Shown one piece after another: positions 34,612 through 43,246 of a DNA stretch of 64,000 bases. The stretch covers positions 62,001 to 126,000 of the forward strand of contig CAMVNQ010000004.1 in the NCBI GenBank assembly GCA_947168885.1, in the 5' to 3' direction. This stretch comes from an uncultured Clostridia bacterium (GTDB lineage Bacteria > Bacillota > Clostridia > Oscillospirales > Ruminococcaceae). The translations under genes were made by a program, and so were the position numbers. Each line of letters starts with the position of its first letter. Positions within the stretch are counted from its first letter, which is position 1. A model generated the notes under the pieces. It was given only the letters and a program-made list of their open reading frames with translations. It did no database searches and was not told the DNA's origin.

Positions 34612-34645
34612 TATGTCACCTCTGAAATAATCATCGAAACCGACA

Positions 34646-36427
34646 TCACACGTTCCTGATGCTTAACCTTTCATAAAGCTCCTCGCTCGGGTCAACAAGT
34701 ATCGTCTTATTGTTGACGAATATCACCATTCCAGGCTTAGCGCCGTTCGGCTTCTTCACGTACCGCGCAAGCGTGTAGTCCACCGGTATCTTCGTGCCGT
34801 TCCTGCCCTTTGAGCAGGTCGCCGCAAGGGTTGCCGCCTCGACTATCGTACTGTCCGGGATACTTTTCCCGTCAGCGCGTATGATAACGTGAGAACCCGG
34901 TATGTTCTGTGTATGAAGCCACATATCGTCAGCAAGCGCTGTTTTGAGTGTAAGCTTGTCATTCTGTATATTGTTCCGCCCGACAAGTATCTCAAAGCCG
35001 TCAGACGACCGGAATTTCAGCGGCGGCGCTGCTTTCGGAGCTTTCGTATTCTTCTCGGTCTTTGCCGAGCGTATATAGCCGGTAGCTATCAGTTCCTGCT
35101 TTATCTCGAAAAGCGCGGATTCGCTCCCCGCTTCGCTTCCGACGCGGGACGCGGCATCAAAGACGCTGTCTATATAAGCAAGCTCTTTTTCGCCCTGCGC
35201 TATGAACTTTGTAAGCATCTTTTCCGCAGTGTCGAGCTTCTTGTATTCGGTATAGAACTTCTGTGCGTTCTGGGACGGGGACAGACGAACATCAAGCTTT
35301 ATCACAGCTTCACCGCCGTTGACATAGTCTTCGACAGTCACTTCGCTCATACCCTTTTCGACACGCCACAGGTTCGCGCTCAGCAGGTCGCCGGTAAGCT
35401 TCAGCCGCTCCTTGTCCGCACAGTCCCGGAGCTCCTGCTTCTGCGCTTCAAGCTTTCGGGAAACGCGCTCATATATGTTCATTATTGTTTTCAGCAGGTT
35501 GTCAGAACGCTGCTTCACACGGCTCGCGGTGGCACGCTCTGCAAAGAAGCAGTCGATCAGCTCCGACGGGCTGTCGAAATGCTTATCTACCATTTCCGCA
35601 CCGTACTGCTCAACAGGTACGAAACAGAAGTCCTTGGGTTTGCCGCTCTTGTCGCTCACCATTGTACAGCCGTCGAGTTTTTCGATATGCTCCCTGCTTT
35701 TTTTTAGGAAGAATACCAGCTTTTCGAGTCTGTCCTCCGTAAGATCTGACACGAGTGCATCCGCGTCCCGCGCTGCGCTGTACGCGCATTCGCGGGCGAA
35801 TATCGGGGAAATGCCCTCAAAAATACCCATGAGTGCTTTCGCGAGCCGACCGCCGGACTGCGAGAGTCTGTCTCCGAGCTGCGAAAAGTCACAACCGAGC
35901 AGATCAAGTCGTTCCTCACGCGGCGGAAGTTCATAGACGATGTTAGGAAGAATGCGTCTTACCGACGAAACATCGTCGGTGACACGCTTGGCACTGTCAA
36001 CAACGCGCCAGACACCATCTTTTTTCGTGAGAAGTATTATGTTGCTGTATTTGCCCATTATCTCGGCGGCGATGCGGTATTCACAAAGATCGCCGATGTC
36101 GTTGGTACATTCAAAATCGAAGTTTATGATGCGTTCGAGCCCGTCCTGTGAGATGTCCGTGAGCCGCCCGCCCGAAAGCGCCTTGCGCATGAGCGTGCAG
36201 AACATCGGGGGCTGCTTCGGATTTTCGGGAGTCTCGGAGGTGAGACAGACGCGTGCGGACATACTCTCCGCCGAGAGCAGTATTTTCTCCGCGCCGCCGA
36301 ATCCGCGCATCGTTATTATTATCTCGTCGCGTGAGGGTTGGTGTATCTTGTCCACACGCGCACCTATAAGTTTTCTGTCCAGCATTTCCTTCACTACACA
36401 GTGTAGAAACGCTCCGTCGAGTGACAT
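34646..36427 (-). CDS. rqcH: Ribosome quality-control factor RqcH (NFACT family, FbpA-like)
   Basis: The ATG at 36427 (593 residues) is preceded by GGGTGGTG; a GTG one codon earlier is equally possible. The N-terminal NFACT-N domain begins SLDGAFLHCVVKEML and includes RVDKIHQPSRDEI. Coiled coils span about 285-460, and the NFACT-R domain (about 455-580) has the DGFEILVGRNNIQND and DMWLHTQNIPGSHVII signatures. RqcH binds stalled 50S subunits and adds C-terminal alanine tails. Older annotations call it fibronectin-binding protein. It sits between nif3 and the zinc-ribbon gene. Confidence 0.93.
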   Translation of the reverse strand: MSLDGAFLHCVVKEMLDRKLIGARVDKIHQPSRDEIIITMRGFGGAEKILLSAESMSARVCLTSETPENPKQPPMFCTLMRKALSGGRLTDISQDGLERIINFDFECTNDIGDLCEYRIAAEIMGKYSNIILLTKKDGVWRVVDSAKRVTDDVSSVRRILPNIVYELPPREERLDLLGCDFSQLGDRLSQSGGRLAKALMGIFEGISPIFARECAYSAARDADALVSDLTEDRLEKLVFFLKKSREHIEKLDGCTMVSDKSGKPKDFCFVPVEQYGAEMVDKHFDSPSELIDCFFAERATASRVKQRSDNLLKTIMNIYERVSRKLEAQKQELRDCADKERLKLTGDLLSANLWRVEKGMSEVTVEDYVNGGEAVIKLDVRLSPSQNAQKFYTEYKKLDTAEKMLTKFIAQGEKELAYIDSVFDAASRVGSEAGSESALFEIKQELIATGYIRSAKTEKNTKAPKAAPPLKFRSSDGFEILVGRNNIQNDKLTLKTALADDMWLHTQNIPGSHVIIRADGKSIPDSTIVEAATLAATCSKGRNGTKIPVDYTLARYVKKPNGAKPGMVIFVNNKTILVDPSEELYERLSIRNV

Positions 36428-36484
36428 CACACCACCCCATTTGGTTTATTCATTATGACTGGTTTTTAAATGCGTCTGACAGCG

Positions 36485-37264
36485 TCAGATATATTTACAA
36501 ACTTCCGCATTGGCTTCGGGCTCAAAGATGTCGGCTTCGGGGAAGTGTGCCGCGAGCTTCTGCTTGAGGACACCGACGATTATATTCTCGGTCGAGTAGT
36601 GTCCCGCGTCGATGACCGTAACGCCGGCATTCTTCGCGTCAACGAAGCCGTGGTGCTTCACATCGCCCGTGATTATCGCGTCGATGCCCATTTTGATGCA
36701 GTTATACACTTCATCGTTGCCCGCGCCGGAACTAAGAGCGACGCTCTTTATACTCTTTCCGCCGTCACAGTACTTCACGCCCTGTGCGCCGAACACGCTC
36801 TTCGCCTTTTCTGCGAGACCTTCCGCGCTTATCTCGAAGTCAAGATACGCTATGCGCCCGTAGCCGATATTCTTGTCAGGGTGGATAAGGTCAAGCACCG
36901 GTGCGTTCTTCGGGTCGCCGAAGCCCATGAGCTCGTACATGACATCGCTTATCCCGCCGCGCACCATATCGACATTCGTATGTGCGCAGATAGCGGCTAT
37001 ATCCGCTTTTATCATCTTATACACCGGACTGTTTTCGTCGATGCGCTTTATCCCCTGGAAGATGACCGGGTGGTGCGAAATTATGAGCTGTGCACCGGCG
37101 TGTTCGCACTCCTCGACGACATCGTTCGTTATATCAAGGCACACCGCAATGCGATATACCTCTTTTTCTCTGCTCCCGACGAGAAGTCCGGAGTTGTCGA
37201 AGCCGTCCTGCAAACGGAACGGCGCGTATGTGTTCAGATAATCGTATACTTCTCCTACTGTCAT
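36485..37264 (-). CDS. Nif3-like dinuclear metal centre protein
   Basis: This 259-residue protein belongs to the NIF3/YqfO family, with an N-terminal MTVGEVYDYLNTYAP start, the metal-binding LIISHHPVIFQG (about 60-71), AICAHTNVDM (about 91-100) and a later metal site near DAGHYSTE (about 220). These proteins form hexameric toroids with two metals per subunit; the in vivo activity is not settled (GTP cyclohydrolase-type has been proposed). The start overlaps the trmK stop by 4 bases, a pairing of nif3 and trmK that is widely conserved in Firmicutes. Confidence 0.92.
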   Translation of the reverse strand: MTVGEVYDYLNTYAPFRLQDGFDNSGLLVGSREKEVYRIAVCLDITNDVVEECEHAGAQLIISHHPVIFQGIKRIDENSPVYKMIKADIAAICAHTNVDMVRGGISDVMYELMGFGDPKNAPVLDLIHPDKNIGYGRIAYLDFEISAEGLAEKAKSVFGAQGVKYCDGGKSIKSVALSSGAGNDEVYNCIKMGIDAIITGDVKHHGFVDAKNAGVTVIDAGHYSTENIIVGVLKQKLAAHFPEADIFEPEANAEVCKYI

Positions 37265-37872
37265 GGCTGTTCCTTTCTTATTAGGGCACCGAGCGACGGG
37301 TCGCCGTTCGCGAGTTTCTTAAGCTGCGAGTTTACCTTGCTTATATACCGCGGGTCGGTACATTTCCCGAAATACGCGAAATCATCGCTGATGCTCTGTT
37401 TTTCGCCCGTGAACCGGACGAGCATGACCGTGTATGCCTTTCCGCTTACCGCAGCGCCTTTTTCTTCCGCTATCTCAAATCCGTTTTCATACAGATACCG
37501 CCGCAGCAGCTCCGCCTTTGTCATAGGCTGGAGAATGAACCGTGTGTCCGGTGTCACGAATGTGCAGCCGCCTATTATCTGCGCGATAAGCTCGCCGCCC
37601 ATTCCCGCTATGATAACATCGTCGCAGGGCGGTACATCACGAAGCCCGTCTGAGCGAATAAGCGTTATCCTGTCAGCGAATCCGTATTTCTCGATGTTCG
37701 CACGGGCGGCTTCGAGCGGCTTTTCATTCACATCAGAAGCGATGACCGAGACTGCGCCCTGTTCGCAAAGACAGCAGGGCAGAAGTGCATGGTCGGTGCC
37801 GACATCACATATCCTCTTGTCCGTGCGCACGAACGAGGCTGCCGCGGCGAGCCTTTCGTCAAGCCTTATCAC
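37261..37872 (-). CDS. trmK: tRNA (adenine-22-N1)-methyltransferase
   Basis: This 203-residue SAM-dependent methyltransferase starts IRLDERLAAAASFV and has motif I ICDVGTDHALLPC (about 21-33), an acidic binding strand ASDVNEKPLEAAR (about 44-56) and a motif IV region DVIIAGMGGELI (about 84-95), all characteristic of TrmK/YqfN. It methylates A22 in the D-arm of tRNA-Ser, tRNA-Tyr and others. Its stop overlaps the nif3 start by 4 bases, and the DUF1858 gene ends directly upstream, so the three are one operon. Confidence 0.92.
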   Translation of the reverse strand: MIRLDERLAAAASFVRTDKRICDVGTDHALLPCCLCEQGAVSVIASDVNEKPLEAARANIEKYGFADRITLIRSDGLRDVPPCDDVIIAGMGGELIAQIIGGCTFVTPDTRFILQPMTKAELLRRYLYENGFEIAEEKGAAVSGKAYTVMLVRFTGEKQSISDDFAYFGKCTDPRYISKVNSQLKKLANGDPSLGALIRKEQP

Positions 37873-38070
37873 TTATGCGAGAGCCTTGTTGAGGTTTGCG
37901 AGGAGCTCGTCAACATCCGCGCCGTGAACCATGCAGGCTTCTTCTATCGTCTCGCCTATCGAAGCGGGGCAGCCGAGGCAGTGCATACCTATCTCGAAGA
38001 AGTAGGGTGCCGCCGCTTCCGCGTTTTCCTGTAAGATCTCTCCTATGAGTGTGTCTTTTGTTACTACCAT
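37873..38070 (-). CDS. DUF1858 redox-type small protein
   Basis: The ATG at 38070 follows CGGAGG and gives 65 residues. The family hallmark is present: VTKDTLIGEILQ near the start, then a MHCLGCP double-cysteine motif (about 30-36) and a helical end (GADVDELLANLNKAL). DUF1858 proteins are small helical proteins of unknown function often found in anaerobes; the two cysteines suggest redox or metal binding. It is the first gene of the trmK-nif3 operon. Confidence 0.9.
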   Translation of the reverse strand: MVVTKDTLIGEILQENAEAAAPYFFEIGMHCLGCPASIGETIEEACMVHGADVDELLANLNKALA

Positions 38071-38177
38071 TGTTTTGTACCTCCGTTTTTTCTTTGGAAC
38101 GATCATTCCGTGCTTTTCTGCCGTTTCCCGGGTTTCGTCAGGGAAACGACTTTCGCTTTATAAAAATAATATTTAAT

Positions 38178-38206
38178 ATTATACCATTATTTATAGAAAT
38201 AGTCAA
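38178..38206 (-). promoter_or_regulatory. Promoter of the DUF1858-trmK-nif3 operon
   Basis: On the minus strand TTGACT (38201-38206), 17 bp, TATAAT (38178-38183). The implied leader is about 100 bases and contains a GTTTCCC/GGGAAAC hairpin (near 38128-38152). Confidence 0.85.
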
Positions 38207-38287
38207 CAATTTTATGCATATTCTCGTATCCTTGTAAGCAAGCATAATGCAAAAATTAAATTTTTAATGTTTTTCGTTAAAAATCTA

Positions 38288-38316
38288 TTGACAAACATAT
38301 ATTTTTGTGGTATAGT
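38288..38316 (+). promoter_or_regulatory. Promoter of the DUF2975 pair
   Basis: TTGACA (38288-38293), 17 bp, TATAGT (38311-38316), 53 bases upstream of the first gene. Confidence 0.85.
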
Positions 38317-38369
38317 GTAATCACGGTAAGCTTACAGAAGAAATTCGGACTTCATAGAAAGGAAATATC

Positions 38370-38897
38370 ATGAAAACAGTTGATGTTAACGAGAGAACCC
38401 TCGAACAGGAAAAGAAATACCTCAAACAGACAAGCGCTATAGTTCGTATAGAATCAGTATGCTTTACGTTAGCACTTATGATGCTTATGGTGCAGGAGAT
38501 GGTATCAGCAGCTCCGGGCGACGGCGAGAGCGCGTCGGTGCTGTTCTGGATAAAGCTGATATTCCTGCCGCTCCAGGCTGTCGCCGCAATAATCGTTTCT
38601 AATTTCGCGATAGCTTTGTTCAAGGAGATAGAAACAGGCGATACACCGTTCAGATACAGCATCGCCGACAAGCTCAAAGGTCTGTCGAACGCGATACTCG
38701 GCGGAAGTATCATATTCGCCGCACCGTATCTTGTTTCCTATCTGGTTAACGCGTTCACGGAAACGGGAGAACCTCAGACGAACGCTTGCGCTGTGATAAT
38801 GCTCGGAGGTTTGTTCCTCGGTGTGCTGTTCAAGGCGCTTTCCTACATATTCAGTTACGGCAGCAAGCTTCAGCAGGAATCGGACGAGACACTTTAA
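38370..38897 (+). CDS. DUF2975 membrane protein, first copy
   Basis: This 175-residue protein has four hydrophobic segments (about 28-48, 62-85, 108-128 and 138-158), with a conserved ALFKEIETGDTPFR loop (about 86-99) and the C-terminal SKLQQESDETL. These features match the DUF2975 family, which typically sits beside a small XRE regulator in Firmicutes. GAAAGGAAA precedes the ATG. It is paralogous to the next gene (same loop motif, same last 11 residues). No function is known; a membrane sensor or immunity role is speculation. Confidence 0.8.
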   Translation: MKTVDVNERTLEQEKKYLKQTSAIVRIESVCFTLALMMLMVQEMVSAAPGDGESASVLFWIKLIFLPLQAVAAIIVSNFAIALFKEIETGDTPFRYSIADKLKGLSNAILGGSIIFAAPYLVSYLVNAFTETGEPQTNACAVIMLGGLFLGVLFKALSYIFSYGSKLQQESDETL

Positions 38898-38911
38898 GGA
38901 GAAGTGATTAT

Positions 38912-39430
38912 ATGAAACTGAGAAAAAATGCTACTATCGAGGAACAATACAAAAACGTGTGCAAATATATTCATGGCTTTTCGGTCGGCGGTGAGGCGAT
39001 ACTCTGCCTGCTGTCACTGGCTATGCTGGTATCTGTTGTGGCGCAGCTTATAGGTCAGGGACCGTTTGCCGAGATGTTTGCTGACGACAGCGGTATCTGG
39101 AAAAGCCTGTACTACACCTACTATGTGCTGCTGTTTCTTATCGCTGTAAATTTCCTGCGCATAGCATTTAAAAAACTCTCAAGCTCTGACAGCCCCTTCC
39201 GCGAAGATGTAGCAACGGGTATGAGAAGACTGAGCCTCGTGCTTATATGGGGCGGAGCCGGCAGCATGATAATCGCACCGTTATTGCACAGCAAAGCTCC
39301 GGTCGTGGGCAGCAGCGGATTTAACCTTTTCGGCTTTTGCATAATGGTCGCAGGGCTTATGTTCGATGCGTTCTCACTTATATTTAAGTACGGCTGCAAG
39401 CTTCAGCAGGAATCGGACGAGACTCTGTAA
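38912..39430 (+). CDS. DUF2975 membrane protein, second copy
   Basis: The ATG at 38912, behind AAGGAG, gives 172 residues. Like its upstream paralogue it has four membrane segments, the loop AFKKLSSSDSPFRED (about 86-100) and the same C-terminus (CKLQQESDETL). The two genes are 14 bases apart and an XRE regulator follows by 12 bases, forming one transcript. The identical C-terminal tails, coded with almost the same bases, suggest a recent duplication or gene conversion at that end. Confidence 0.8.
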   Translation: MKLRKNATIEEQYKNVCKYIHGFSVGGEAILCLLSLAMLVSVVAQLIGQGPFAEMFADDSGIWKSLYYTYYVLLFLIAVNFLRIAFKKLSSSDSPFREDVATGMRRLSLVLIWGGAGSMIIAPLLHSKAPVVGSSGFNLFGFCIMVAGLMFDAFSLIFKYGCKLQQESDETL

Positions 39431-39442
39431 AGGCGGTGCGGT

Positions 39443-39667
39443 ATGGCGATAATATTACGTCTCGACAGGGTCATGGCGGACAGGAAGATGTCCCTGAACG
39501 AGCTTTCGGAGAAGGTGGGTGTCGCGAACGTAAACCTCTCCAAGCTGAAAACCGGTAAGGTGAGCGCAGTGCGGTTCTCGACCCTTAACGCGATTTGCAG
39601 GGCGCTTCACTGTCAGCCCGGGGACATTCTCGAATATGCGGAAGACGATGACGATGAAAATATCTGA
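39443..39667 (+). CDS. Small XRE/YozG-type transcriptional regulator
   Basis: This 74-residue protein is a single helix-turn-helix domain of the YozG/HTH_26 type: MAIILRLDRVMADRKMSLNEL, SEKVGVANVNLSKLKTGKV (recognition helix), then FSTLNAICRALHCQPGDILEY, with an acidic tail. Such regulators almost always accompany DUF2975 membrane genes. It is the third gene of the unit and probably regulates the same promoter. Confidence 0.9.
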   Translation: MAIILRLDRVMADRKMSLNELSEKVGVANVNLSKLKTGKVSAVRFSTLNAICRALHCQPGDILEYAEDDDDENI

Positions 39668-39751
39668 CGGATACTGTCGGACGATGTTCGGAAAAGATAT
39701 TCGGTACGTCGTTTTGCCCGCGAATTATCATAATTAAATCCCGTCTTTTTC

Positions 39752-39786
39752 GGTGCGCAGACTTGTTTTGCGCACCTATTTTTGAT
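39752..39786 (+). terminator. Intrinsic terminator
   Basis: GGTGCGCA (39752-39759) pairs with TGCGCACC (39769-39776), followed by TATTTTTG. Confidence 0.85.
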
Positions 39787-40024
39787 GCAAAAAGAGATTT
39801 TGTCGCCGAGAAGTGTGCAATCTGCACAAAATTGCACTTCATATTTCTACATTCGTATTCTTTTATCAACAAAAAAACTATGGATTTTTTTGAAAAAATA
39901 GTGTATAATAATCATTGGTGGCTCGGAACCTGAACCCGAAGTGTCTTTTGAAGCGGCAAATGCCGCTCACGACCTGTTCATTTTTCCACGCTCACTGTTC
40001 ACTAATTTTTCAGGGGGTTACATA
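39787..40024 (+). promoter_or_regulatory. Promoter and leader of the EF-G paralogue
   Basis: A TATAAT (39904-39909) with a weak -35 (TGGATT) 17 bp upstream predicts a leader of about 110 bases. The leader contains an AGCGGCA/TGCCGCT hairpin (about 39952-39967) and a GGGGG ribosome site. No known riboswitch is recognisable. Confidence 0.5.
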
Positions 40025-42073
40025 ATGAAAACCTATAAATGCAAAAACATCAGAAATATAGCACTTGCAGGTCACGGCGGAAGCGGAAAGACCTCTCTCA
40101 CAGAGGCTATCCTTTATGCGAGCGGCGGGATCGACAGAATGGGTAAGATCGCCGACGGAAATACCGTGAGCGACTATGACCCCGATGAAATAAAGAGAAA
40201 AGTGTCTCTGAACACGTCCCTCGCGTATGCGGAGTGGAAGGACGTCAAGCTCAACATCATAGACACTCCCGGTCAGTTCGACTTCATCGGCGGTATGTAT
40301 GAAGGTATCAGAGCCGCAGAGACAGTTGCAATAACAGTTCCCGCAAAGGACAGCGTTCAGGTCGGCACCATAAAGGCATACAGAGAAGCAAAGAGACTCG
40401 GCAAGGCGACCATGTTCGTCGTTACGAAGCTCGACGAGGAAAATTCCAGCTTCTACCGCGTTCTTGAAGATCTTAAAGCGAACTTCGGTCCGTCCGTATG
40501 CCCGATAATCGTTCCTTTCGATAAGTTCGGCAAGGTTGAGTGCTACATCAACCTTCTCGAAATGAAGGCGTATGCTTACGAGAACGGCAAGGTCAAGGAA
40601 GTAGAGATCCCTGCGTCCGAGAACCGTATCAAGGGACTTCGCGCGGCTATGGCAGAGGCTATCGCCGAGACAGACGAAGAGCTTATGATGAAGTTCTTCG
40701 AGAACGAGGGCGAGGACTTCACCGAAGCCGAGATCATAAAGGGTCTCCACGACGGTGTTGACCAGGGTATCATCACGCCCGTTGTTTGCTGTGCCGCAGA
40801 AAAGCTTGAATGTATCGACAAAATACTCGATACTATGATATATATGCTCCCGTCGCCCGACGAGAGAAAAGACGAGATCATAGACTACGACGAGAGTATG
40901 CCTCTCGCAGCCTTCGTGTTCAAGACACTTGCTGACCCGTTCGTAGGAAAGATGAGCTTCGTCAAGATAGTTGCCGGCGTTCTTACTGCTAAGGTCGATA
41001 TTGTCAACTCAAGAACAGGCGAATCCGAGAAGTTCGGTAAGATGCTCGCGCTCAAGGGCAAGAAGCAGGAAGAAATGATAGAAGCTTACGCGGGCGATAT
41101 CGTAGCTCTCACAAAGCTCAACGCGAACACGAGCGACACGCTTTGCGACTCCACCAACATCATCTCCCTCGCACCGATCGAATTCCCCGTTCCGTGCTTC
41201 TTCAAGGCTGTTTCCGCGAAGGACAAGAACGACGAAGGCAAGATAAGCAGCGGCATCAAGAGACTTCTCGAAGAAGACCATACACTCAGCTATGTCCATA
41301 ACCACGAGACCCACCAGCGTATCCTCGGCGGTCTCGGCGAGCAGCACATAGATTCCGCAGTCCAGAAGCTGAAGAACAAGTTCGGCGTCGATGTTCTCCT
41401 GAGCGATCCCGTTATCGCATACAGAGAGGCTATCCGCAAGAAAGTCTCCGTTGAAGGAAAGCACAAGAAGCAGTCCGGCGGTCACGGTCAGTACGGTCAT
41501 GTCAAGATCGAGTTCGAGCCGCACGACAGCGAAGAGCTCATCTTTGAAGAGCGCGTATTCGGCGGCAGCGTTCCGAAGAATTTCTTCCCTGCTGTTGAGA
41601 AGGGATTACAGGAAAGCATCGTTCACGGCGTTCTCGCGGGCTATCCCGTTGTACGTCTTAAAGCAACCCTCTTCGACGGTTCTTATCACCCCGTTGACAG
41701 CTCGGAGCAGGCGTTCAAGATGGCAGCCCACATAGCATATAAGAACGGCCTTGCTCAGGCTTCTCCGTGTCTCCTCGAACCTATCGAGCTTATGAAGTTC
41801 ACCGTTCCGGACGACAACACCGGTGACGTTATGGGTATCGTCAACAAGCGCCGTGGAGCCGTACTCGGAATGAACCCTGTCGGCGACGGAATGACCGAAG
41901 TCGATGCAGAACTTCCTATGGCAGAGACAGGTGACCTTGCTACCGTTATCCGTCAGATGACTAAGGGCATGGGCTGGTTCACAATGGAGTTCGCACGCTA
42001 TGAACAGCTACCGTCAAATCTTGAAGCCGATGTTATCGCGAACGCTCCGAAGTTCAGCGAATACGAAGGTTAA
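40025..42073 (+). CDS. Elongation factor G-like GTPase (FusA2 type)
   Basis: The ATG at 40025 (682 residues) follows GGGGG at 40013-40018; in-frame sequence back to 39941 has no ribosome site. The G domain has an atypical P-loop GHGGSGKT (16-23) in place of the AHIDAGKT of true EF-G, then DTPGQFDF (G3) and VTKLDEE (G4). Domains II-V follow, with GHGQYGHVKIEFEP in domain IV. The P-loop variant is typical of the EF-G-like/FusA2 paralogues rather than the main translocase or TetM-type protection proteins. The role is unclear; ribosome recycling or stress translation has been proposed for relatives. Confidence 0.88.
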   Translation: MKTYKCKNIRNIALAGHGGSGKTSLTEAILYASGGIDRMGKIADGNTVSDYDPDEIKRKVSLNTSLAYAEWKDVKLNIIDTPGQFDFIGGMYEGIRAAETVAITVPAKDSVQVGTIKAYREAKRLGKATMFVVTKLDEENSSFYRVLEDLKANFGPSVCPIIVPFDKFGKVECYINLLEMKAYAYENGKVKEVEIPASENRIKGLRAAMAEAIAETDEELMMKFFENEGEDFTEAEIIKGLHDGVDQGIITPVVCCAAEKLECIDKILDTMIYMLPSPDERKDEIIDYDESMPLAAFVFKTLADPFVGKMSFVKIVAGVLTAKVDIVNSRTGESEKFGKMLALKGKKQEEMIEAYAGDIVALTKLNANTSDTLCDSTNIISLAPIEFPVPCFFKAVSAKDKNDEGKISSGIKRLLEEDHTLSYVHNHETHQRILGGLGEQHIDSAVQKLKNKFGVDVLLSDPVIAYREAIRKKVSVEGKHKKQSGGHGQYGHVKIEFEPHDSEELIFEERVFGGSVPKNFFPAVEKGLQESIVHGVLAGYPVVRLKATLFDGSYHPVDSSEQAFKMAAHIAYKNGLAQASPCLLEPIELMKFTVPDDNTGDVMGIVNKRRGAVLGMNPVGDGMTEVDAELPMAETGDLATVIRQMTKGMGWFTMEFARYEQLPSNLEADVIANAPKFSEYEG

Positions 42074-42164
42074 CACGGGATAATGCACAAAAAATCGTAA
42101 AATAAGCGCTTCTTTTGTATCACTGTGCACAAACATTTTTGCAGAAGTTTAGATAAATTTACTA

Positions 42165-42193
42165 TTGCAAACAATGCGGCACAGTGATATAAT
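42165..42193 (+). promoter_or_regulatory. Promoter preceding a possible small RNA
   Basis: TTGCAA (42165-42170), 17 bp, TATAAT (42188-42193) with an extended TGA. A strong terminator follows about 90 bases later with no convincing gene between. Confidence 0.75.
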
Positions 42194-42199
42194 ATAGAA

Positions 42200-42315
42200 G
42201 ATGAATAAATCATCACGTTTTACTTCTATTATTTTGCATCATTTCATTTTTTTCATAACTTATCTCCTTTATTTTTTCGCCCCGTATGATTCGTTCATGC
42301 GGGGAGCTTTTTTCG
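42200..42315 (+). ncRNA. Candidate small noncoding RNA
   Basis: A consensus promoter and a CCCCGTATGA/TCATGCGGGG terminator hairpin (42280-42304, then AGCTTTTTT) bracket about 115 U-rich bases between fusA2 and the next promoter. A 45-codon frame starting at 42201 runs through the terminator and lacks a ribosome site, so a noncoding transcript is more likely. It could also be a processed leader; no known family is recognised. Confidence 0.45.
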
Positions 42316-42366
42316 GAAAACTTTGGAATTTCAAGAGATAACTGCCGAAAAAATGTTTTGTAACTA

Positions 42367-42395
42367 TTGATTTTTTGGCAAATAGGTGATATAAT
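42367..42395 (+). promoter_or_regulatory. Promoter of the vWA-like gene
   Basis: TTGATT (42367-42372), 17 bp, TATAAT (42390-42395). The leader is about 155 bases. It shows no hairpin that I would call a riboswitch. Confidence 0.8.
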
Positions 42396-42557
42396 AAAAA
42401 AGTACAGTATGCTTATATACCGATTTTATTCTGATAACGGAATAAAATGCTGTTGTATCCCCCTTCCGAAAGAAAAGAAGAGATACATCAATAGTTGCTC
42501 TGAGGTTTAAGCAAGAGGACAGTATCATACATAATTTGGGAAAAGGAGTGCTCAGAA

Positions 42558-43142
42558 ATGAAAGATAATCTTTGCCAGCTTTTATTCGCATTTGACTACG
42601 CTCTTATACCGCCGGGACACGGAGACGAAGCGTCTAAAGCGCTTAAGACCTTTATGACCGACGTCAAGAAGACCAATAAGGAGATACGTGTCTCCGCTAT
42701 CTCATTCAACGAGGGCGAGGAGATCAAGGTCGTCAATCAGCCTATAGAAAAGGTGAAGCTCCCGAGGTTCGGTGTGGGCTCCAATTCTACCGGCGCCTGC
42801 AGTATGCTCGACAAGACATCAAAGATGATGGACGATATCGGCATCCGCCTTACCGATACACCCGAAGAGGAGCGCCCTTCCAAGGTCATCCTTACAATAG
42901 TGGTGTTCGGCCGCGACAACGCGAGCAAGAACTGCACCTATGAAAAGCTCCGCGAGATGATCGCTCTCCAGAGAGATGTTTACAAGTGGCAGTTCTACCT
43001 TATGACAGATTTCTCTATCAATATGGAAAAGCTCGGTATCGCCGAAGAAGACACCATAATGATAAAGCATGTCAAGGGCGATTGGTTCAAGGAGCCGTTC
43101 AAAGAGCTCTCCGATAAGATAGTGGGACTTTTGCAGGGTTAA
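42558..43142 (+). CDS. von Willebrand factor A-like domain protein
   Basis: This 194-residue protein, behind AAAAGGAG, has a Rossmann-like alternation: LCQLLFAFDYALI, then EIRVSAISFNEGEEI, then KVILTIVVFGRDNAS, then KWQFYLMTDF, as in bacterial vWA-type proteins. The usual metal site DxSxS is degenerate (FDYALIP, about 12-18), though GSNSTGACSMLDK (about 74-86) resembles the second metal loop. It probably mediates protein interactions in the cytoplasm. It is monocistronic with its own promoter and terminator. The family assignment is tentative. Confidence 0.55.
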   Translation: MKDNLCQLLFAFDYALIPPGHGDEASKALKTFMTDVKKTNKEIRVSAISFNEGEEIKVVNQPIEKVKLPRFGVGSNSTGACSMLDKTSKMMDDIGIRLTDTPEEERPSKVILTIVVFGRDNASKNCTYEKLREMIALQRDVYKWQFYLMTDFSINMEKLGIAEEDTIMIKHVKGDWFKEPFKELSDKIVGLLQG

Positions 43143-43147
43143 TATCC

Positions 43148-43187
43148 TTACGGCACCGCGCGTCTTTGTGCACGGTGCCGTAATTTG
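43148..43187 (+). terminator. Intrinsic terminator
   Basis: TTACGGCACCG (43148-43158) pairs with CGGTGCCGTAA (43173-43183), followed by TTTGTC. Confidence 0.8.
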
Positions 43188-43246
43188 TCCGCCAAGCCAT
43201 GTTATTATCATATTTCATTGAGCTTTGAGGAAAGGAGGGCTGCGGT

